Under the pieces are notes generated by a model. The model was not told where the DNA came from. It ran no database searches and saw nothing but the letters and a program-made list of their open reading frames with translations. From assembly GCA_038237805.1 (NCBI GenBank), contig JBBRYI010000004.1, forward strand, positions 1 through 64,000: a DNA stretch of 64,000 nucleotides. Direction: 5' to 3'. Both the position numbers and the translations under genes were made by a program. Source of the stretch: JBBQFI01 sp038237805 (GTDB lineage Bacteria; Verrucomicrobiota; Verrucomicrobiia; Chthoniobacterales; UBA10450). How positions within the stretch are numbered: position 1 is the stretch's first letter; the number at the start of each line of letters is the position of its first letter. Below, piece after piece: positions 54,868 through 63,275 of this stretch.

Positions 54868-55272
54868 ATGCCAAAGACTGTTTCCAAAAACGGCTCCAAA
54901 CCTTCCGTCCTCAACGCCCGCTGTCTCTCCCGTCTCGTTCTCGCTCGCATCGCGGATAAATGGACGGCGCTCATTATTCGGGTCTTGAGCGGCGGCGTTC
55001 ATCGCTATGCGGAATTGCAGCGGAACATCGAAGGCATCTCGCAAAAAATGCTGACACAAACATTGCGCAGTCTGGAGCGCGACGGACTCGTTAGGCGCAC
55101 GATTTATCCAGTCGTTCCTCCACGCGTGGAATATGCGCTCACACCGCTCGGGCGAACTTTGATCGAGCCGCTGCAAGCGATCTGCAAATGGTCGGAGAAA
55201 CATTTGTCGGAATTAGAAGCCAATCGCGCAAAAGCCAACTCCCATCCAATGCCGGTCGTCATCGGCCGATAA
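54868..55272 (+). CDS. HxlR-family transcriptional regulator
   Basis: 134 residues from ATG 54868 (MPKTVSKNGSKPS); a longer frame from 54820 has a Cys-rich start without support. Winged helix-turn-helix: CLSRLVLARIADKWTALIIRVLSGG, then RYAELQRNIEGISQKMLTQTLRSLERDGLVRRTIYPVVPPRVEYALTPLGRTL, the classic HxlR pattern. The family often senses reactive electrophiles through Cys; here Cys in ARCLSRL is close to the start. It precedes the antiporter gene by 6 bases and likely regulates it or the divergent purD side. Confidence 0.9.
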   Translation: MPKTVSKNGSKPSVLNARCLSRLVLARIADKWTALIIRVLSGGVHRYAELQRNIEGISQKMLTQTLRSLERDGLVRRTIYPVVPPRVEYALTPLGRTLIEPLQAICKWSEKHLSELEANRAKANSHPMPVVIGR

Positions 55273-55278
55273 GCGCTC

Positions 55279-56862
55279 ATGCATCAGGCCGAGGCCATAG
55301 CCATTCTCCTCATGCTCATGGCGGCGCTCGTCGTCATTGCTAAAAAACTCGAGGTGCCCTATCCGGTCATGCTCGTCCTCGGCGGGCTGGCGGTGAGTTT
55401 CATTCCGCGGCTGCCGGAAGTGAAACTCGATCCCAACGTCGTCTTCTATTTCTTTCTGCCCGCGCTTCTTTATCCCACAGCTCTTTTCACTTCATGGCGC
55501 GATTTTCGCCGAAACTTGCGGGCGATTCTTTTGCTCGCGATCGGCCTGGTCCTCATCACCATGGTTGTGGTGGCGTGGGTCGTGCACATGATTATTCCCG
55601 CGCTTCCCTGGGCTGCGGCGTTTGCGCTTGGCGCGATCGTTTCGCCGCCGGACGCGTTTGCCGCCACCGCCGTGATTCGTCGTCTTTCTGTTCCGCATCG
55701 CATCCAGGCAATTCTTGAGAGCGAAAGCCTGGTCAATGACGCGACGGCATTGGTCGCACTGCAATTTGCGATCATCGCGATGATGACCGGGACTTTTTCA
55801 CTCAGTCATGCGTCATTGCGTTTCGTTCTCGTCGGCGCCGGCGGCATCGGTTTCGGATTGCTCATCGGTTTTCTTATGCGCGAGGTGCAGCGCCGTCTTG
55901 ACGACCCACCGGTGCAGATCACCGTTTCGCTGCTTACGCCTTTTCTTGCCTATTTGCCGGCCGAACGTCTGCACGTTTCCGGTGTGCTTGCGACCGTCGC
56001 TGCCGGCATGTATCTCGGCTGGCACTCGCCCGTTATCGTAAAGGCTCGCTATCGTCTGCAAGCATTCGCGTTTTGGGAAATGATCGGGTTTCTTCTCAAC
56101 GGATTTATTTTTATCGCGATCGGTTTGCAGCTGCCGGGAATTCTGCGCGCGATGAACGGCGAATCATTGCTCACGCTTATCTACGATGCGCTCCTGATCT
56201 GCGTGGCCGTTGTCGTCGTCCGCATCGCGTGGGTTTTCCCCGGTGTTTATCTGCCGCGCTTGCTCAGTAAAAAGGTGCGCGCGCGCGAGCCAAAAGCGCG
56301 CTGGCAAAATGTTGCGCTCGTCGGCTGGGCCGGGATGCGCGGCGTTATTTCGCTCGCTGCCGCGTTCGCGTTGCCGTTCACGTTGCCGAACGGGACTCCC
56401 TTTCCCGGCCGGAATTACATTTTGTTTTTCACCTTTTGCGTCATCCTCGCAACGCTTGTCGGCCAGGGCCTGACCCTCCCGTTTCTTATTCGCAAACTCG
56501 GGATCAAAGACGACGGCGCGACCGATGAAGAAGAACGTGCGGCCCGCCTCGCCGCGAATGAAGCTGCGATCGCTTTTATCGAGAATGCGAGCACGCAGAA
56601 CGGTGCTTCGCCCGAAATTCTGCAACGGTTGCGCGCCGAATACGACGATCGCCTGGCACAACTGAAGCGCTGCGTTGCGGAAAGCGGCAATCGTGGTGGC
56701 AGTGTTGCGACGCCGCAGTATCAACAATTGCAGCAGCAAGCGCTTTCGACCGAGCGCGACGCGATCATTCAATTGCGCAACAAACATGTGATCAATGATG
56801 AGGCGCTTCGGCGCATCCAGCGTGATTTGGATCTGGCCGAAGTTCGTTTGTTCGGCGGATGA
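55279..56862 (+). CDS. Monovalent cation/proton antiporter (CPA1 NhaP-type)
   Basis: 527 residues, about twelve transmembrane helices in the first 420. Family marks: FFLPALLYPTALF, the ion-binding VSPPDAFAATAV (Asp in the D-A motif) and ESLVNDATALVALQFA, then GMRGVISLAAAFALP in the later half. The C-terminal 110 residues are cytosolic, helical and charged, typical of a regulatory tail. Exchanges Na+ or K+ for protons. ATG 55279 lies 6 bases after the HxlR gene, so the two are co-transcribed. Confidence 0.9.
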   Translation: MHQAEAIAILLMLMAALVVIAKKLEVPYPVMLVLGGLAVSFIPRLPEVKLDPNVVFYFFLPALLYPTALFTSWRDFRRNLRAILLLAIGLVLITMVVVAWVVHMIIPALPWAAAFALGAIVSPPDAFAATAVIRRLSVPHRIQAILESESLVNDATALVALQFAIIAMMTGTFSLSHASLRFVLVGAGGIGFGLLIGFLMREVQRRLDDPPVQITVSLLTPFLAYLPAERLHVSGVLATVAAGMYLGWHSPVIVKARYRLQAFAFWEMIGFLLNGFIFIAIGLQLPGILRAMNGESLLTLIYDALLICVAVVVVRIAWVFPGVYLPRLLSKKVRAREPKARWQNVALVGWAGMRGVISLAAAFALPFTLPNGTPFPGRNYILFFTFCVILATLVGQGLTLPFLIRKLGIKDDGATDEEERAARLAANEAAIAFIENASTQNGASPEILQRLRAEYDDRLAQLKRCVAESGNRGGSVATPQYQQLQQQALSTERDAIIQLRNKHVINDEALRRIQRDLDLAEVRLFGG

Positions 56863-56911
56863 CCGCGCGACTTGCGGAGAGCGCCGACTGTTTCAATGTA
56901 AAGCGTCGCTC

Positions 56912-57580
56912 ATGAATCGTGTTTTTCTTCTTTCACCGGCCTACGCGGGTGGTGAACGTGCGCGCATGATTATGAGTGAACGCGCGCAGTTTGATCTCGC
57001 GCGAAAATTGCGCAGCGCGGAAGGCGCCAGCATCGCCGAAGTCTTTACCTTTTTGAGTGGGCTTTATTTCCGCGGTAAGATTGCCTACGCAAACGTCTTC
57101 GCCCATGTCGACAATGGACTCTGTGGCGCACTGGTCATCACTCCCACGCGCGGATTAGTTGACGCGCAAGCGCGTATCACGGTCGCTGATTTGCGAGAGT
57201 TCGCGGAAGTGGACATCGATGAAGCTGATCCGCGTTACCGCAAGCCACTTGAGCGGGATGCGAAGAAACTGGCAAAAAAGTTATCCCGCCAATGTTCCGT
57301 TGTTTTGCTGGGCAGCATCGCTACCGGAAAATATGTCGATATTCTGCTCTCGAATTTTCAGGAACGGCTGCGATTTCCCGCGGACTTCGTCGGTCGCGGC
57401 GACATGAGCCGCGGCGGATTGCTCTTGCGATGTGCCGCGGATCGCACCGAACTAGAGTACATCGCAGTCGCGGGCGCAATCGTGAGCGGCAAGCGGCCGC
57501 CGAAACTCGAACCGCGCCGATATCCGAAGGGATGGGCACCATCCGAAACATCTATTCCGCGACGAGCGCGCGTTTCTTGA
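56912..57580 (+). CDS. Unknown conserved-looking protein next to DNA ligase gene
   Basis: 222 residues from ATG 56912, no signal or membrane helix. Opens MNRVFLLSPAYAGGERARMI; has FTFLSGLYFRGKIAYANVFAHVD, VVLLGSIATGKYVDILL and GRGDMSRGGLLLR. I recall this kind of protein next to ATP-dependent DNA ligases in soil bacteria, but have no name for it. The stretch SIATGKY does not form a complete P-loop. It lies 50 bases after the antiporter and 103 before the ligase, with a repeat between. Confidence 0.55.
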   Translation: MNRVFLLSPAYAGGERARMIMSERAQFDLARKLRSAEGASIAEVFTFLSGLYFRGKIAYANVFAHVDNGLCGALVITPTRGLVDAQARITVADLREFAEVDIDEADPRYRKPLERDAKKLAKKLSRQCSVVLLGSIATGKYVDILLSNFQERLRFPADFVGRGDMSRGGLLLRCAADRTELEYIAVAGAIVSGKRPPKLEPRRYPKGWAPSETSIPRRARVS

Positions 57581-57582
57581 TT

Positions 57583-57654
57583 GTCATCCCGAGCGCAGCG
57601 AGGGATCTCGCATAAACAGATTTCGTGAGGTTCTTCGCTTCGCTCAGAATGACG
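57583..57654. repeat. GTCATCCCGAGCG intergenic repeat (copy 1)
   Basis: Arms GTCATCCCGAGCGCAGCGAGG and, inverted, CTTCGCTCAGAATGAC, giving an imperfect hairpin of about 72 bases. A second copy is at 61417-61493. Elements reading 'ATCCTGAGCGAAGCGAAGGA' are widespread intergenic palindromes in many bacteria. It starts 3 bases after the stop of the unknown gene at 57580. Confidence 0.7.
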
Positions 57655-57682
57655 GTGTTGTAGCGCACGTCATCTCCATCAA

Positions 57683-58711
57683 ATGGCTCTTCCAATAAAA
57701 CCGCCATTCGCGCCGATGGAGGCGCGCTCGGTAGAAGAGATTCCAGTTGGCCAGGACTTACAGTACGAACCGAAATGGGACGGCTTTCGGTGTCTCGCTT
57801 TTCGCGACGGCGAGAAGATTTTTCTGCAATCAAAAGCTGGTCAGCCCTTGGCGCGTTATTTTCCCGACGTCGCAGCCGCGATATCGACGCTGAAGGCGAA
57901 AACATTTGTGCTCGACGGCGAATTGGCCATTCCGATCGGGAGCGGACTTTCTTTTGATGAATTGCAGCTGCGCTTGCATCCCGCGGCAAGTCGCGTGCAG
58001 AAGCTCGCCGCCGCGCATGCGGCGATCTTTATCGCTTTCGATCTGCTCGTGGACGAGAAGAGAAAAAACCTGACTCGCGAAACGCTACGAACCCGTCGGC
58101 CGGCGTTAGAAAAATTTGCGCGCGCAAATTTCAAAGCGAAGAGCACCGTGCGACTCTCGCCGGCCACCTGCGATCTCAAAGTCGCGAAGAAATGGTTCGA
58201 TAAAGTCGGCGGAAATCTCGACGGCATCGTCGCAAAACAGCTCAACGTACCGTACGCGTCCGGTGAACGGACCGCGATGGTAAAGGTGAAACACATTCGT
58301 ACCGCCGATTGTGTCGTTGGCGGTTTTCGTTACGCGACCGGTGCGCGCGTTCTCGGATCGCTTCTTCTCGGTTTATACGATAATGATGGTCTGCTCCATC
58401 ATGTTGGTTTCACTTCCGCCTTCAAGGCGAGCGATCGCCGCGATCTCACGAAAAAATTCGAAGCGTTGCGCAAACCGCCCGGTTTCACTGGTAACGCTCC
58501 AGGTGGACCGAGTCGTTGGGCTACTGAGCGCACCGGCGAATGGGAGCCAGTCGATCCAAAGATTGTCGTCGAAGTCGCCTACGACCATTTCACGGGCGAT
58601 CGCTTCCGGCACGGAACGAAAATTGTCCGCTGGCGTCCCGACAAATCGCCGAAGCAATGCGCGATGGACCAAGTCGCGCATCGCGAGGGAAAGTCACTCG
58701 CTCTGCTTTAA
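57683..58711 (+). CDS. ATP-dependent DNA ligase (LigC-like)
   Basis: 342 residues. Nucleotidyltransferase motif I is KWDGFR (Lys nucleophile, about residue 31), with the linked motifs FVLDGELAIP, FIAFDLLV, GNLDGIVAKQLN (motif IV) and MVKVKHIRTADCVV (motif V). A C-terminal OB-fold (VVGGFRYATGARVLGSLLLGLYDN ... KIVVEVAYDHFTGDRFRHGTKIVRWR) completes it. Short, without an additional nuclease or primase domain, so like LigC, a repair ligase. The upstream unknown gene may work with it. Confidence 0.9.
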   Translation: MALPIKPPFAPMEARSVEEIPVGQDLQYEPKWDGFRCLAFRDGEKIFLQSKAGQPLARYFPDVAAAISTLKAKTFVLDGELAIPIGSGLSFDELQLRLHPAASRVQKLAAAHAAIFIAFDLLVDEKRKNLTRETLRTRRPALEKFARANFKAKSTVRLSPATCDLKVAKKWFDKVGGNLDGIVAKQLNVPYASGERTAMVKVKHIRTADCVVGGFRYATGARVLGSLLLGLYDNDGLLHHVGFTSAFKASDRRDLTKKFEALRKPPGFTGNAPGGPSRWATERTGEWEPVDPKIVVEVAYDHFTGDRFRHGTKIVRWRPDKSPKQCAMDQVAHREGKSLALL

Positions 58712-58717
58712 CGACTG

Positions 58718-58817
58718 TCCCTCATCCTAACCTTCTCCCTCAGGGAGAAGGAACGATCACTGGCGAACGGCTTTTGTGCTTTCCACCTCTCCCTTTGGGA
58801 GAGGGTTGGGTGGGGGC
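58718..58817. repeat. Palindromic repeat at the end of tolB
   Basis: A CCCTCATCCTAACCTTCTCCCT-type half and an inverted GGGAGAGGGTTGGGTGGGGG half, each with its own small hairpin (CCTTCTCCCT/AGGGAGAAGG, and CTCTCCC/GGGAGAG). Common intergenic element type. It overlaps the last codons of tolB on the other strand. Confidence 0.65.
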
Positions 58818-59999
58818 TTTCGGCGAAACGCCATAACTCGTTAGGCAGGTTTCGCGCGACCAGCTCGGTTCGGTAATTTTTCCGAGCCCGTCGAGAATTT
58901 TACTTTTCCGGCTTGTTACCGTGTCGGTCATATAAAGGGCACCGTCCTGCGCTGCGATGATGTGCCGCGAATCCGGCCCCCACACCGGATTTTGCCCGCT
59001 CGTGACGATGTGCGAACTGCCGCCTTGCACGTCCATGATTGCGACTTGAAACTCTCCGCCGCTGCGCACGTTGAAGGCAACTTTCTTCCCATCCGGAGAC
59101 CAATTCGGCTCGGTGCAATAACCATGACCGGTCGAAATCATCTGAGCGCCGCCCCCCGAGGATGAAATCCGATAAAGTTGCGGCGAACCGCGATCGTCCG
59201 ACGAATAAATGATCTCATCGCCATCGGGCGACCAGGTTGGTCCGGATTCAACCCCGTGCGTGTGCGTCAATCGGCGCGCGCCGCCTCCGCCTGCGCTGAT
59301 TGTATAGAGTTCGGGATTTCCATCTTTGCTGATCGTGAGCGCGAGACGTCCGCCGTCAGGTGAAAATGATGCGCCACTATTAGTTCCCGGATAATTGGCA
59401 ACGCGACTCCGCGCGCTATTACCGAGATCGATCACGTAAACATCCGCGTATCCGCTTTGATAACCGGTGTAAGCAATCCTGCGAGCGTCGGGGCTGATTG
59501 AAGGATGCACACTGATCACACCATCGTGCGTCATCTGCCGCACGTTCGAGCCATCGTAATCAGCGACGTAAACTTCCTTGTGTCCGCTACGCGTAGCGAT
59601 GAAGGAAATTTTGCTGCCGGCGATTCCTTTGTTGCCGGTCAGCGTCTCAATGATGTCGTTGGCAAATTGATGCGCATTCTCTTTCGCGCTGCCGCTGTAA
59701 GATTTCGAGAGAACCGTGCCGCCGCCATGATCGAGCACGCGCCCTTGTAAACTTCCACTGCTCGCCGTTCCACTCGCGGTGTAAACTGCGTTCGCTCCGC
59801 CGAGAACAAAGGATCCGGAAAGCGTCAGGTCGTTCTGCAAAGTCTTTGTTGCGATAGCGCCTTCGCCGCCGCTGAGCGCGGTCACGTTTAAATTGATTCG
59901 ATCGCCTTTGCTCACCGTAATGGTTGGCGTTTCCTGCGCGAAAAAGGAAACCGCACAACTCGTTAGGCAAAATATCGTTAGCAAAATACTTTTCTTCAT
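58740..59999 (-). CDS. tolB: TolB-like periplasmic beta-propeller
   Basis: 419 residues. A signal peptide (SFFAQ) is followed by an N-terminal TolB alpha/beta domain (about 25-130) and a six-bladed propeller with the YxDxG/SPDG repeat (SFIATRSGHKEVYVADYDGSN, SPDGGRLALTISKDGNPELY, WSPDGDEIIYSSDDRGSPQLY, WSPDGKKVAFNVRSGGEFQVA). TolB links Pal to TolA in the envelope. The last 30 or so residues (GVSPKAPTQPSPKGRGG and following) are translated from the repeat at 58718-58817, so the ancestral protein probably ended near 58850. The start overlaps the TolA-like gene (ATGA). Confidence 0.9.
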   Translation of the reverse strand: MKKSILLTIFCLTSCAVSFFAQETPTITVSKGDRINLNVTALSGGEGAIATKTLQNDLTLSGSFVLGGANAVYTASGTASSGSLQGRVLDHGGGTVLSKSYSGSAKENAHQFANDIIETLTGNKGIAGSKISFIATRSGHKEVYVADYDGSNVRQMTHDGVISVHPSISPDARRIAYTGYQSGYADVYVIDLGNSARSRVANYPGTNSGASFSPDGGRLALTISKDGNPELYTISAGGGGARRLTHTHGVESGPTWSPDGDEIIYSSDDRGSPQLYRISSSGGGAQMISTGHGYCTEPNWSPDGKKVAFNVRSGGEFQVAIMDVQGGSSHIVTSGQNPVWGPDSRHIIAAQDGALYMTDTVTSRKSKILDGLGKITEPSWSRETCLTSYGVSPKAPTQPSPKGRGGKHKSRSPVIVPSP

Positions 60000-60976
60000 T
60001 CGCTTGGATTGACTTCGAAATTGATATTTACGTCGTAATGATCACCGCCGCCGAGGCCGGTGGGCAGAGGATCAACTTGCGTGACACGTTTCGCAACCGC
60101 CTCGATCGATTCGTCGACGACAACATTGCCCGATGGTCTGGCAATCTTGAAATCGGAGATCGTTCCGTCCTTTTCGATACGGATTTTTACGAGCGCGGAA
60201 ATCTTTGCGCCAGAGGCAATCACTGTCGTTGGTTGAACCCACTCACTATAGAACCGGTCGTGCAGCATGTTGCCGTACCAACCGAACTCCGACGATGCTC
60301 CGCTGCCGTTGGCAGCGCCACCACCGCCACTGCCCTTTTTGCCACCGTGAGCTGCGATCGCTTTTTTTGCCGGTTTATCCGTGGAATCACCGTCTTCCGC
60401 TCTCGCTTCGTTTTTTGCGAGCGCGGACTTGGCGGCTTCTTTTTTCTTCTTCGTCTCTTCGCTCTCCTCGGCTGTTTCCTTCTTCTTCGCTGTCGCGCTC
60501 GGTTTTGGCGAAGCTTTCGCGATCAACTTTTTCTTCGGACTCGGCTTCGGTGTCGGTTTGGGCGTGGGCTTCGGCGTTTGTTTCGGAGTCGGCTTTGGTG
60601 TGACGGTGGGTGTGGGCGTGGCTTTAGGTGTCGGTGTTGAAGTTGGTTTCGGCGTCGGTGTGGGAAGTTGGATGTCGCTCTTTGCCGACGTTAGAACCGG
60701 TGGTTCCTCATCAGGTTCTTCGCTTCTGGTTAGTTCCGATTTTATTTCCGGCGCCGGAGTCGGCGGTTCTTCGCGCGCAGCCGGCGTGGGCGCGGATGCA
60801 GCACTCGCCGGACTTGTCGTGTCGCCGGCTTCACCTGCGCCGCCGTTCATCCAAACAATGTTGCTCGCGATCTGCTTCTTCGGCTGGCGGCTCCAGCGGA
60901 TGAACGCGACCAGAAGCACCACGTGCAGAAGCGCAATGATCGTGACGTTGCGCCAGAAGCGTGCGTCGCGCGCCAT
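59996..60976 (-). CDS. tolA: TolA/TonB-type energy-transducing protein
   Basis: 326 residues. One N-terminal transmembrane helix (about 10-27, VTIIALLHVVLLVAFI), then an acidic/Pro-rich linker. The middle has a long Lys-Pro-Thr repeat (TPKPTPKPTPKP-like, about 100-155) crossing the periplasm, then a Lys/Ala helix. The C-terminal 90 residues are a TonB/TolA C domain (YSEWVQPTTVIASGAKISALVKIRIEKDGTISDFKIARPSGN, VDESIEAVAKRV). TolA is chosen over TonB because of the tolQ-tolR-tolB neighbours. Overlaps tolB by 4 bases and lies 2 bases from tolR. Confidence 0.85.
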   Translation of the reverse strand: MARDARFWRNVTIIALLHVVLLVAFIRWSRQPKKQIASNIVWMNGGAGEAGDTTSPASAASAPTPAAREEPPTPAPEIKSELTRSEEPDEEPPVLTSAKSDIQLPTPTPKPTSTPTPKATPTPTVTPKPTPKQTPKPTPKPTPKPSPKKKLIAKASPKPSATAKKKETAEESEETKKKKEAAKSALAKNEARAEDGDSTDKPAKKAIAAHGGKKGSGGGGAANGSGASSEFGWYGNMLHDRFYSEWVQPTTVIASGAKISALVKIRIEKDGTISDFKIARPSGNVVVDESIEAVAKRVTQVDPLPTGLGGGDHYDVNINFEVNPSE

Positions 60977-60978
60977 TG

Positions 60979-61404
60979 CTATTTCGATTCAGCTTTTGTC
61001 GCGATTCCGACTTTTGTAATTTCTGCGCGCTGCAGCGCGTCCATCAGTCCGACTAATTTTTGAACCGGCAATTCTCGGTCCGGTCGAATCACAACCGCAA
61101 CGTCAGGGTTCGCGCGTTTCAGTTCAACCAGACGCGCCGTGAGCGCGGCGGGATCGATCGCTTCATTGTTCAGCCTGATTGCTTCCGTGCGATCGATCGA
61201 GATGGTCTGCACTGCCGCCGGATTCACCGGTGCATTTGCTGCGCCGCTCGATGGAATGACAAGATTGACACTGTTCTCGAGCAACGGCGTTGTGATCATG
61301 AAAATAATCAGCAACACAAAAGCGAGATCGAGCAAGGGTGTGATGTTGATCTCGGAAAGAGTCGTTAGGCCAGTGCGCTGTGAGTAGCGTCGCATTTTGA
61401 TCAA
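60979..61404 (-). CDS. tolR: TolR/ExbD biopolymer-transport protein
   Basis: 141 residues. The typical single helix with SEINITPLLDLAFVLLIIFMIT (membrane Asp in the proton path) near residues 17-38, followed by a periplasmic domain (IDPAALTARLVELKRANPDVAVVIRPDRELPVQKLVGLMDAL) with the ExbD fold. Works with TolQ and TolA. The stop is 3 bases from tolA. The 142-base space to tolQ contains a repeat and the TCGTTAGGC motif lies inside the coding start (61362). Confidence 0.93.
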   Translation of the reverse strand: MIKMRRYSQRTGLTTLSEINITPLLDLAFVLLIIFMITTPLLENSVNLVIPSSGAANAPVNPAAVQTISIDRTEAIRLNNEAIDPAALTARLVELKRANPDVAVVIRPDRELPVQKLVGLMDALQRAEITKVGIATKAESK

Positions 61405-61416
61405 GTTTCCATGTCA

Positions 61417-61493
61417 GTCATCCCGAGCGAAGCGAGGAACCTCGCGAACGCGCAAACGATGTTCGAGAGGTCGTTCGCTTCGCTCAGGATGAC
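61417..61493. repeat. GTCATCCCGAGCG intergenic repeat (copy 2)
   Basis: Arms GTCATCCCGAGCGAAGCGAGG and CTTCGCTCAGGATGAC, an imperfect hairpin of 77 bases; the same element as 57583-57654. It separates tolR from tolQ, where genes are normally tightly coupled. A second promoter or a terminator effect for tolR onward is possible. Confidence 0.75.
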
Positions 61494-61546
61494 AGACGCG
61501 GCGTCACCGTTCCTATTCGGTGAGATTGATCCGAAGAAGTATGCAC

Positions 61547-62305
61547 TCATCTTCGAAACTCCGATACGCGCGCGCTATGATCGACGTATCGATGCTCAAA
61601 TTCCGACGCGAGTTCAGCGGCAAAGTTATCCATCTCGACGATCATGCCGCGAATACTCGTGACGAGAAAATTGTAACCAAACATCGCCGGGATCGCGACG
61701 CAGAGCGCGGTCACCGTCGTGATAAGCGCACCGGAAACACCGGGCGCCATCGTCGCTAGATTCGGCGAGCCTGCCACGGCAACATCGGTGAACGTGTCCA
61801 TCACGCCCCAAACCGTCCCGAGCAATCCCAGAAATGGCGAGCCGCTCACCGCGGTCGCAAGCAAGATCATTTGCGATTCGAGGCCGAGCGCGGTCTCACC
61901 CACGGCGCGCTCCATCGCGGCGTTGACCGCGTGCATTTGCGCCGGACTGATCTTGTCCGCGATTTCGAGCCGCGCGCGGAAAGTTTCGTCTACTTCGGCC
62001 GACCCGAGCAGTTGAAACGTCATTTCCTGACAGCCTGCGCGATAGACATTGAAATTGGGCGAACCAGTGAAGCGCGCATTTTTTTCGAACAAACGCAGCG
62101 GCTGTCTGTCTTGACGAAAGGCGGCGCGAAAGCGTGCATTCTGTTTTTTAGCAAACTGCACGACGCGCAATTTTGTGATCATGATCGACCAACTGAAGAT
62201 TGAAGCGACGGCAAGAAAGCCCAGAACCATCTTGCCCGCGACGGTGGAATGCTCGAACGCGAAGAGGAGACCGCCGGCCGCGAGAAACTGTAGCATGAAT
62301 GCCAA
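61547..62305 (-). CDS. tolQ: TolQ/ExbB proton-channel protein
   Basis: 252 residues. First transmembrane helix at about 30-48 (KMVLGFLAVASIFSWSIMI), then a long cytosolic Arg/Gln-rich loop, then two helices (about 155-180 with LATAVSGSPFLGLLGTVWGVMDTF, and about 195-220 GVSGALITTVTALCVAIPAMFGYNFLV). This is the MotA/TolQ/ExbB pattern with the conserved Gly/Thr in the pore helices. Forms the channel with TolR. First gene of the tolQ-tolR-tolA-tolB run; divergent with 62331-63092 at a 25-base gap. Confidence 0.93.
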   Translation of the reverse strand: MAFMLQFLAAGGLLFAFEHSTVAGKMVLGFLAVASIFSWSIMITKLRVVQFAKKQNARFRAAFRQDRQPLRLFEKNARFTGSPNFNVYRAGCQEMTFQLLGSAEVDETFRARLEIADKISPAQMHAVNAAMERAVGETALGLESQMILLATAVSGSPFLGLLGTVWGVMDTFTDVAVAGSPNLATMAPGVSGALITTVTALCVAIPAMFGYNFLVTSIRGMIVEMDNFAAELASEFEHRYVDHSARVSEFRR

Positions 62306-62330
62306 CTTACTTTAGTAATAGCGAATTCCC

Positions 62331-63092
62331 ATGAAAGCGAAAGTGATCAGATCGATTTGCGTTGCGATATTGTTCGCGGCCCCACTTTCGTCCGCGCAGG
62401 ATACAAAAGGAGAAAGTCGTTTTGATCTTCTTGCGAAATCGATCGCGCCGATCATTGCGTTACTCACGCCCGCAGGGAGCAACGGCAATCATGCGATTGA
62501 CTTGCAAGCGACAATTGCTGCAAGCACTGGACTACCGGCGGAGTTGACTGGGGCGCAGGTTCACGTCGCTTTCGAATTTCCCGACAAATTGCTCGTGCAA
62601 TTTCCGACGCCACGCGGTCAGGCCATTATCTGCCGCGACAAACAGACGGTTTGGGCATTTCCGGCAGCACAGTTCGAACCGCTCGTAGAAAAAGTCGGTA
62701 TCGATATTTCCACAAAGCCGCTTCCGCCGTTTCAACTTGAGGAAACAAAAGCTGTTTTGTTGCCCGCGCTTTTTGATGTGCACGATGCGGGTTCCGTAAT
62801 TCTAAAGGATCAGACTTATCGCGTGCTCGATGTGGGCGTGGTGGGTCAGCACAAAAAGAAAGGCAGTGCCGCTTGGCCGGTGCGACTCTGGATCGCCGAT
62901 CATCGCGTTGCGCAAGTCGAGCTGCGTTCTTCCGATTGGAGCATCACGCTCGAGATCGCGAGGCCGGAGATTACGCCGACGTTGGCGGAATCGACGTGGC
63001 AAGCGACGCCTGAACAACACGATCAGGTCATGGCGATTCCAGGAGATAAGATCGCCGCGTTGCTTCAACTGGCCCTGAAGCAAAATAAGTAG
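62331..63092 (+). CDS. Secreted protein of unknown function
   Basis: 253 residues. Signal peptide (AILFAAPLSSAQ, about 1-23). The mature part reads as a LolA/LolB-like or similar half-barrel: LTGAQVHVAFEFPDKLLVQFPT, GQAIICRDKQTVWAFPAAQF, SVILKDQTYRVLDVGVV, WPVRLWIADHRVAQVELRSSDWSI. One-helix C-terminus (KIAALLQLALK). The pattern of strands carrying alternating hydrophobics suggests lipid handling in the envelope, but the family is not certain. Divergent from tolQ; followed by a large palindromic element. Confidence 0.55.
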   Translation: MKAKVIRSICVAILFAAPLSSAQDTKGESRFDLLAKSIAPIIALLTPAGSNGNHAIDLQATIAASTGLPAELTGAQVHVAFEFPDKLLVQFPTPRGQAIICRDKQTVWAFPAAQFEPLVEKVGIDISTKPLPPFQLEETKAVLLPALFDVHDAGSVILKDQTYRVLDVGVVGQHKKKGSAAWPVRLWIADHRVAQVELRSSDWSITLEIARPEITPTLAESTWQATPEQHDQVMAIPGDKIAALLQLALKQNK

Positions 63093-63111
63093 TCTTTCGA
63101 ATTGCAGGATT

Positions 63112-63249
63112 CTGGGGAGCGCACGCGCCCCCCGTGCTGGCGATGGCGCCCTCGCCATCGCGAACTCTTTCCTAAAACAATATCCACTAACGGAAAGATC
63201 GTTTCGGCGAGGCGCCGAAACCAGCACGCGGGGCGCGTGCGCTCCCCAG
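63112..63249. repeat. 138-base palindromic element with 29-base terminal inverted repeats
   Basis: Terminal arms of 29 bases, CTGGGGAGCGCACG... (63112-63140) and ...CGTGCGCTCCCCAG (63221-63249), match in 28 positions. Inside are two further hairpins: GGCGATGGCGCCCTCGCCATCGC and TTTCGGCGAGGCGCCGAAA. The size and symmetry recall a miniature inverted-repeat element (MITE) or REPIN-like unit. No ORF. Sits between convergent genes. Confidence 0.75.
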
Positions 63250-63275
63250 ATCGCGGCGCGCCCGGCGGTCGCGCC

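Noticed and set aside
60381..61019. A 212-codon plus-strand frame rich in Gly, Val and Phe
   Set aside because: It is the complement of the Lys-Pro-Thr repeat of the TolA-like gene and of tolR; no start site or family support.
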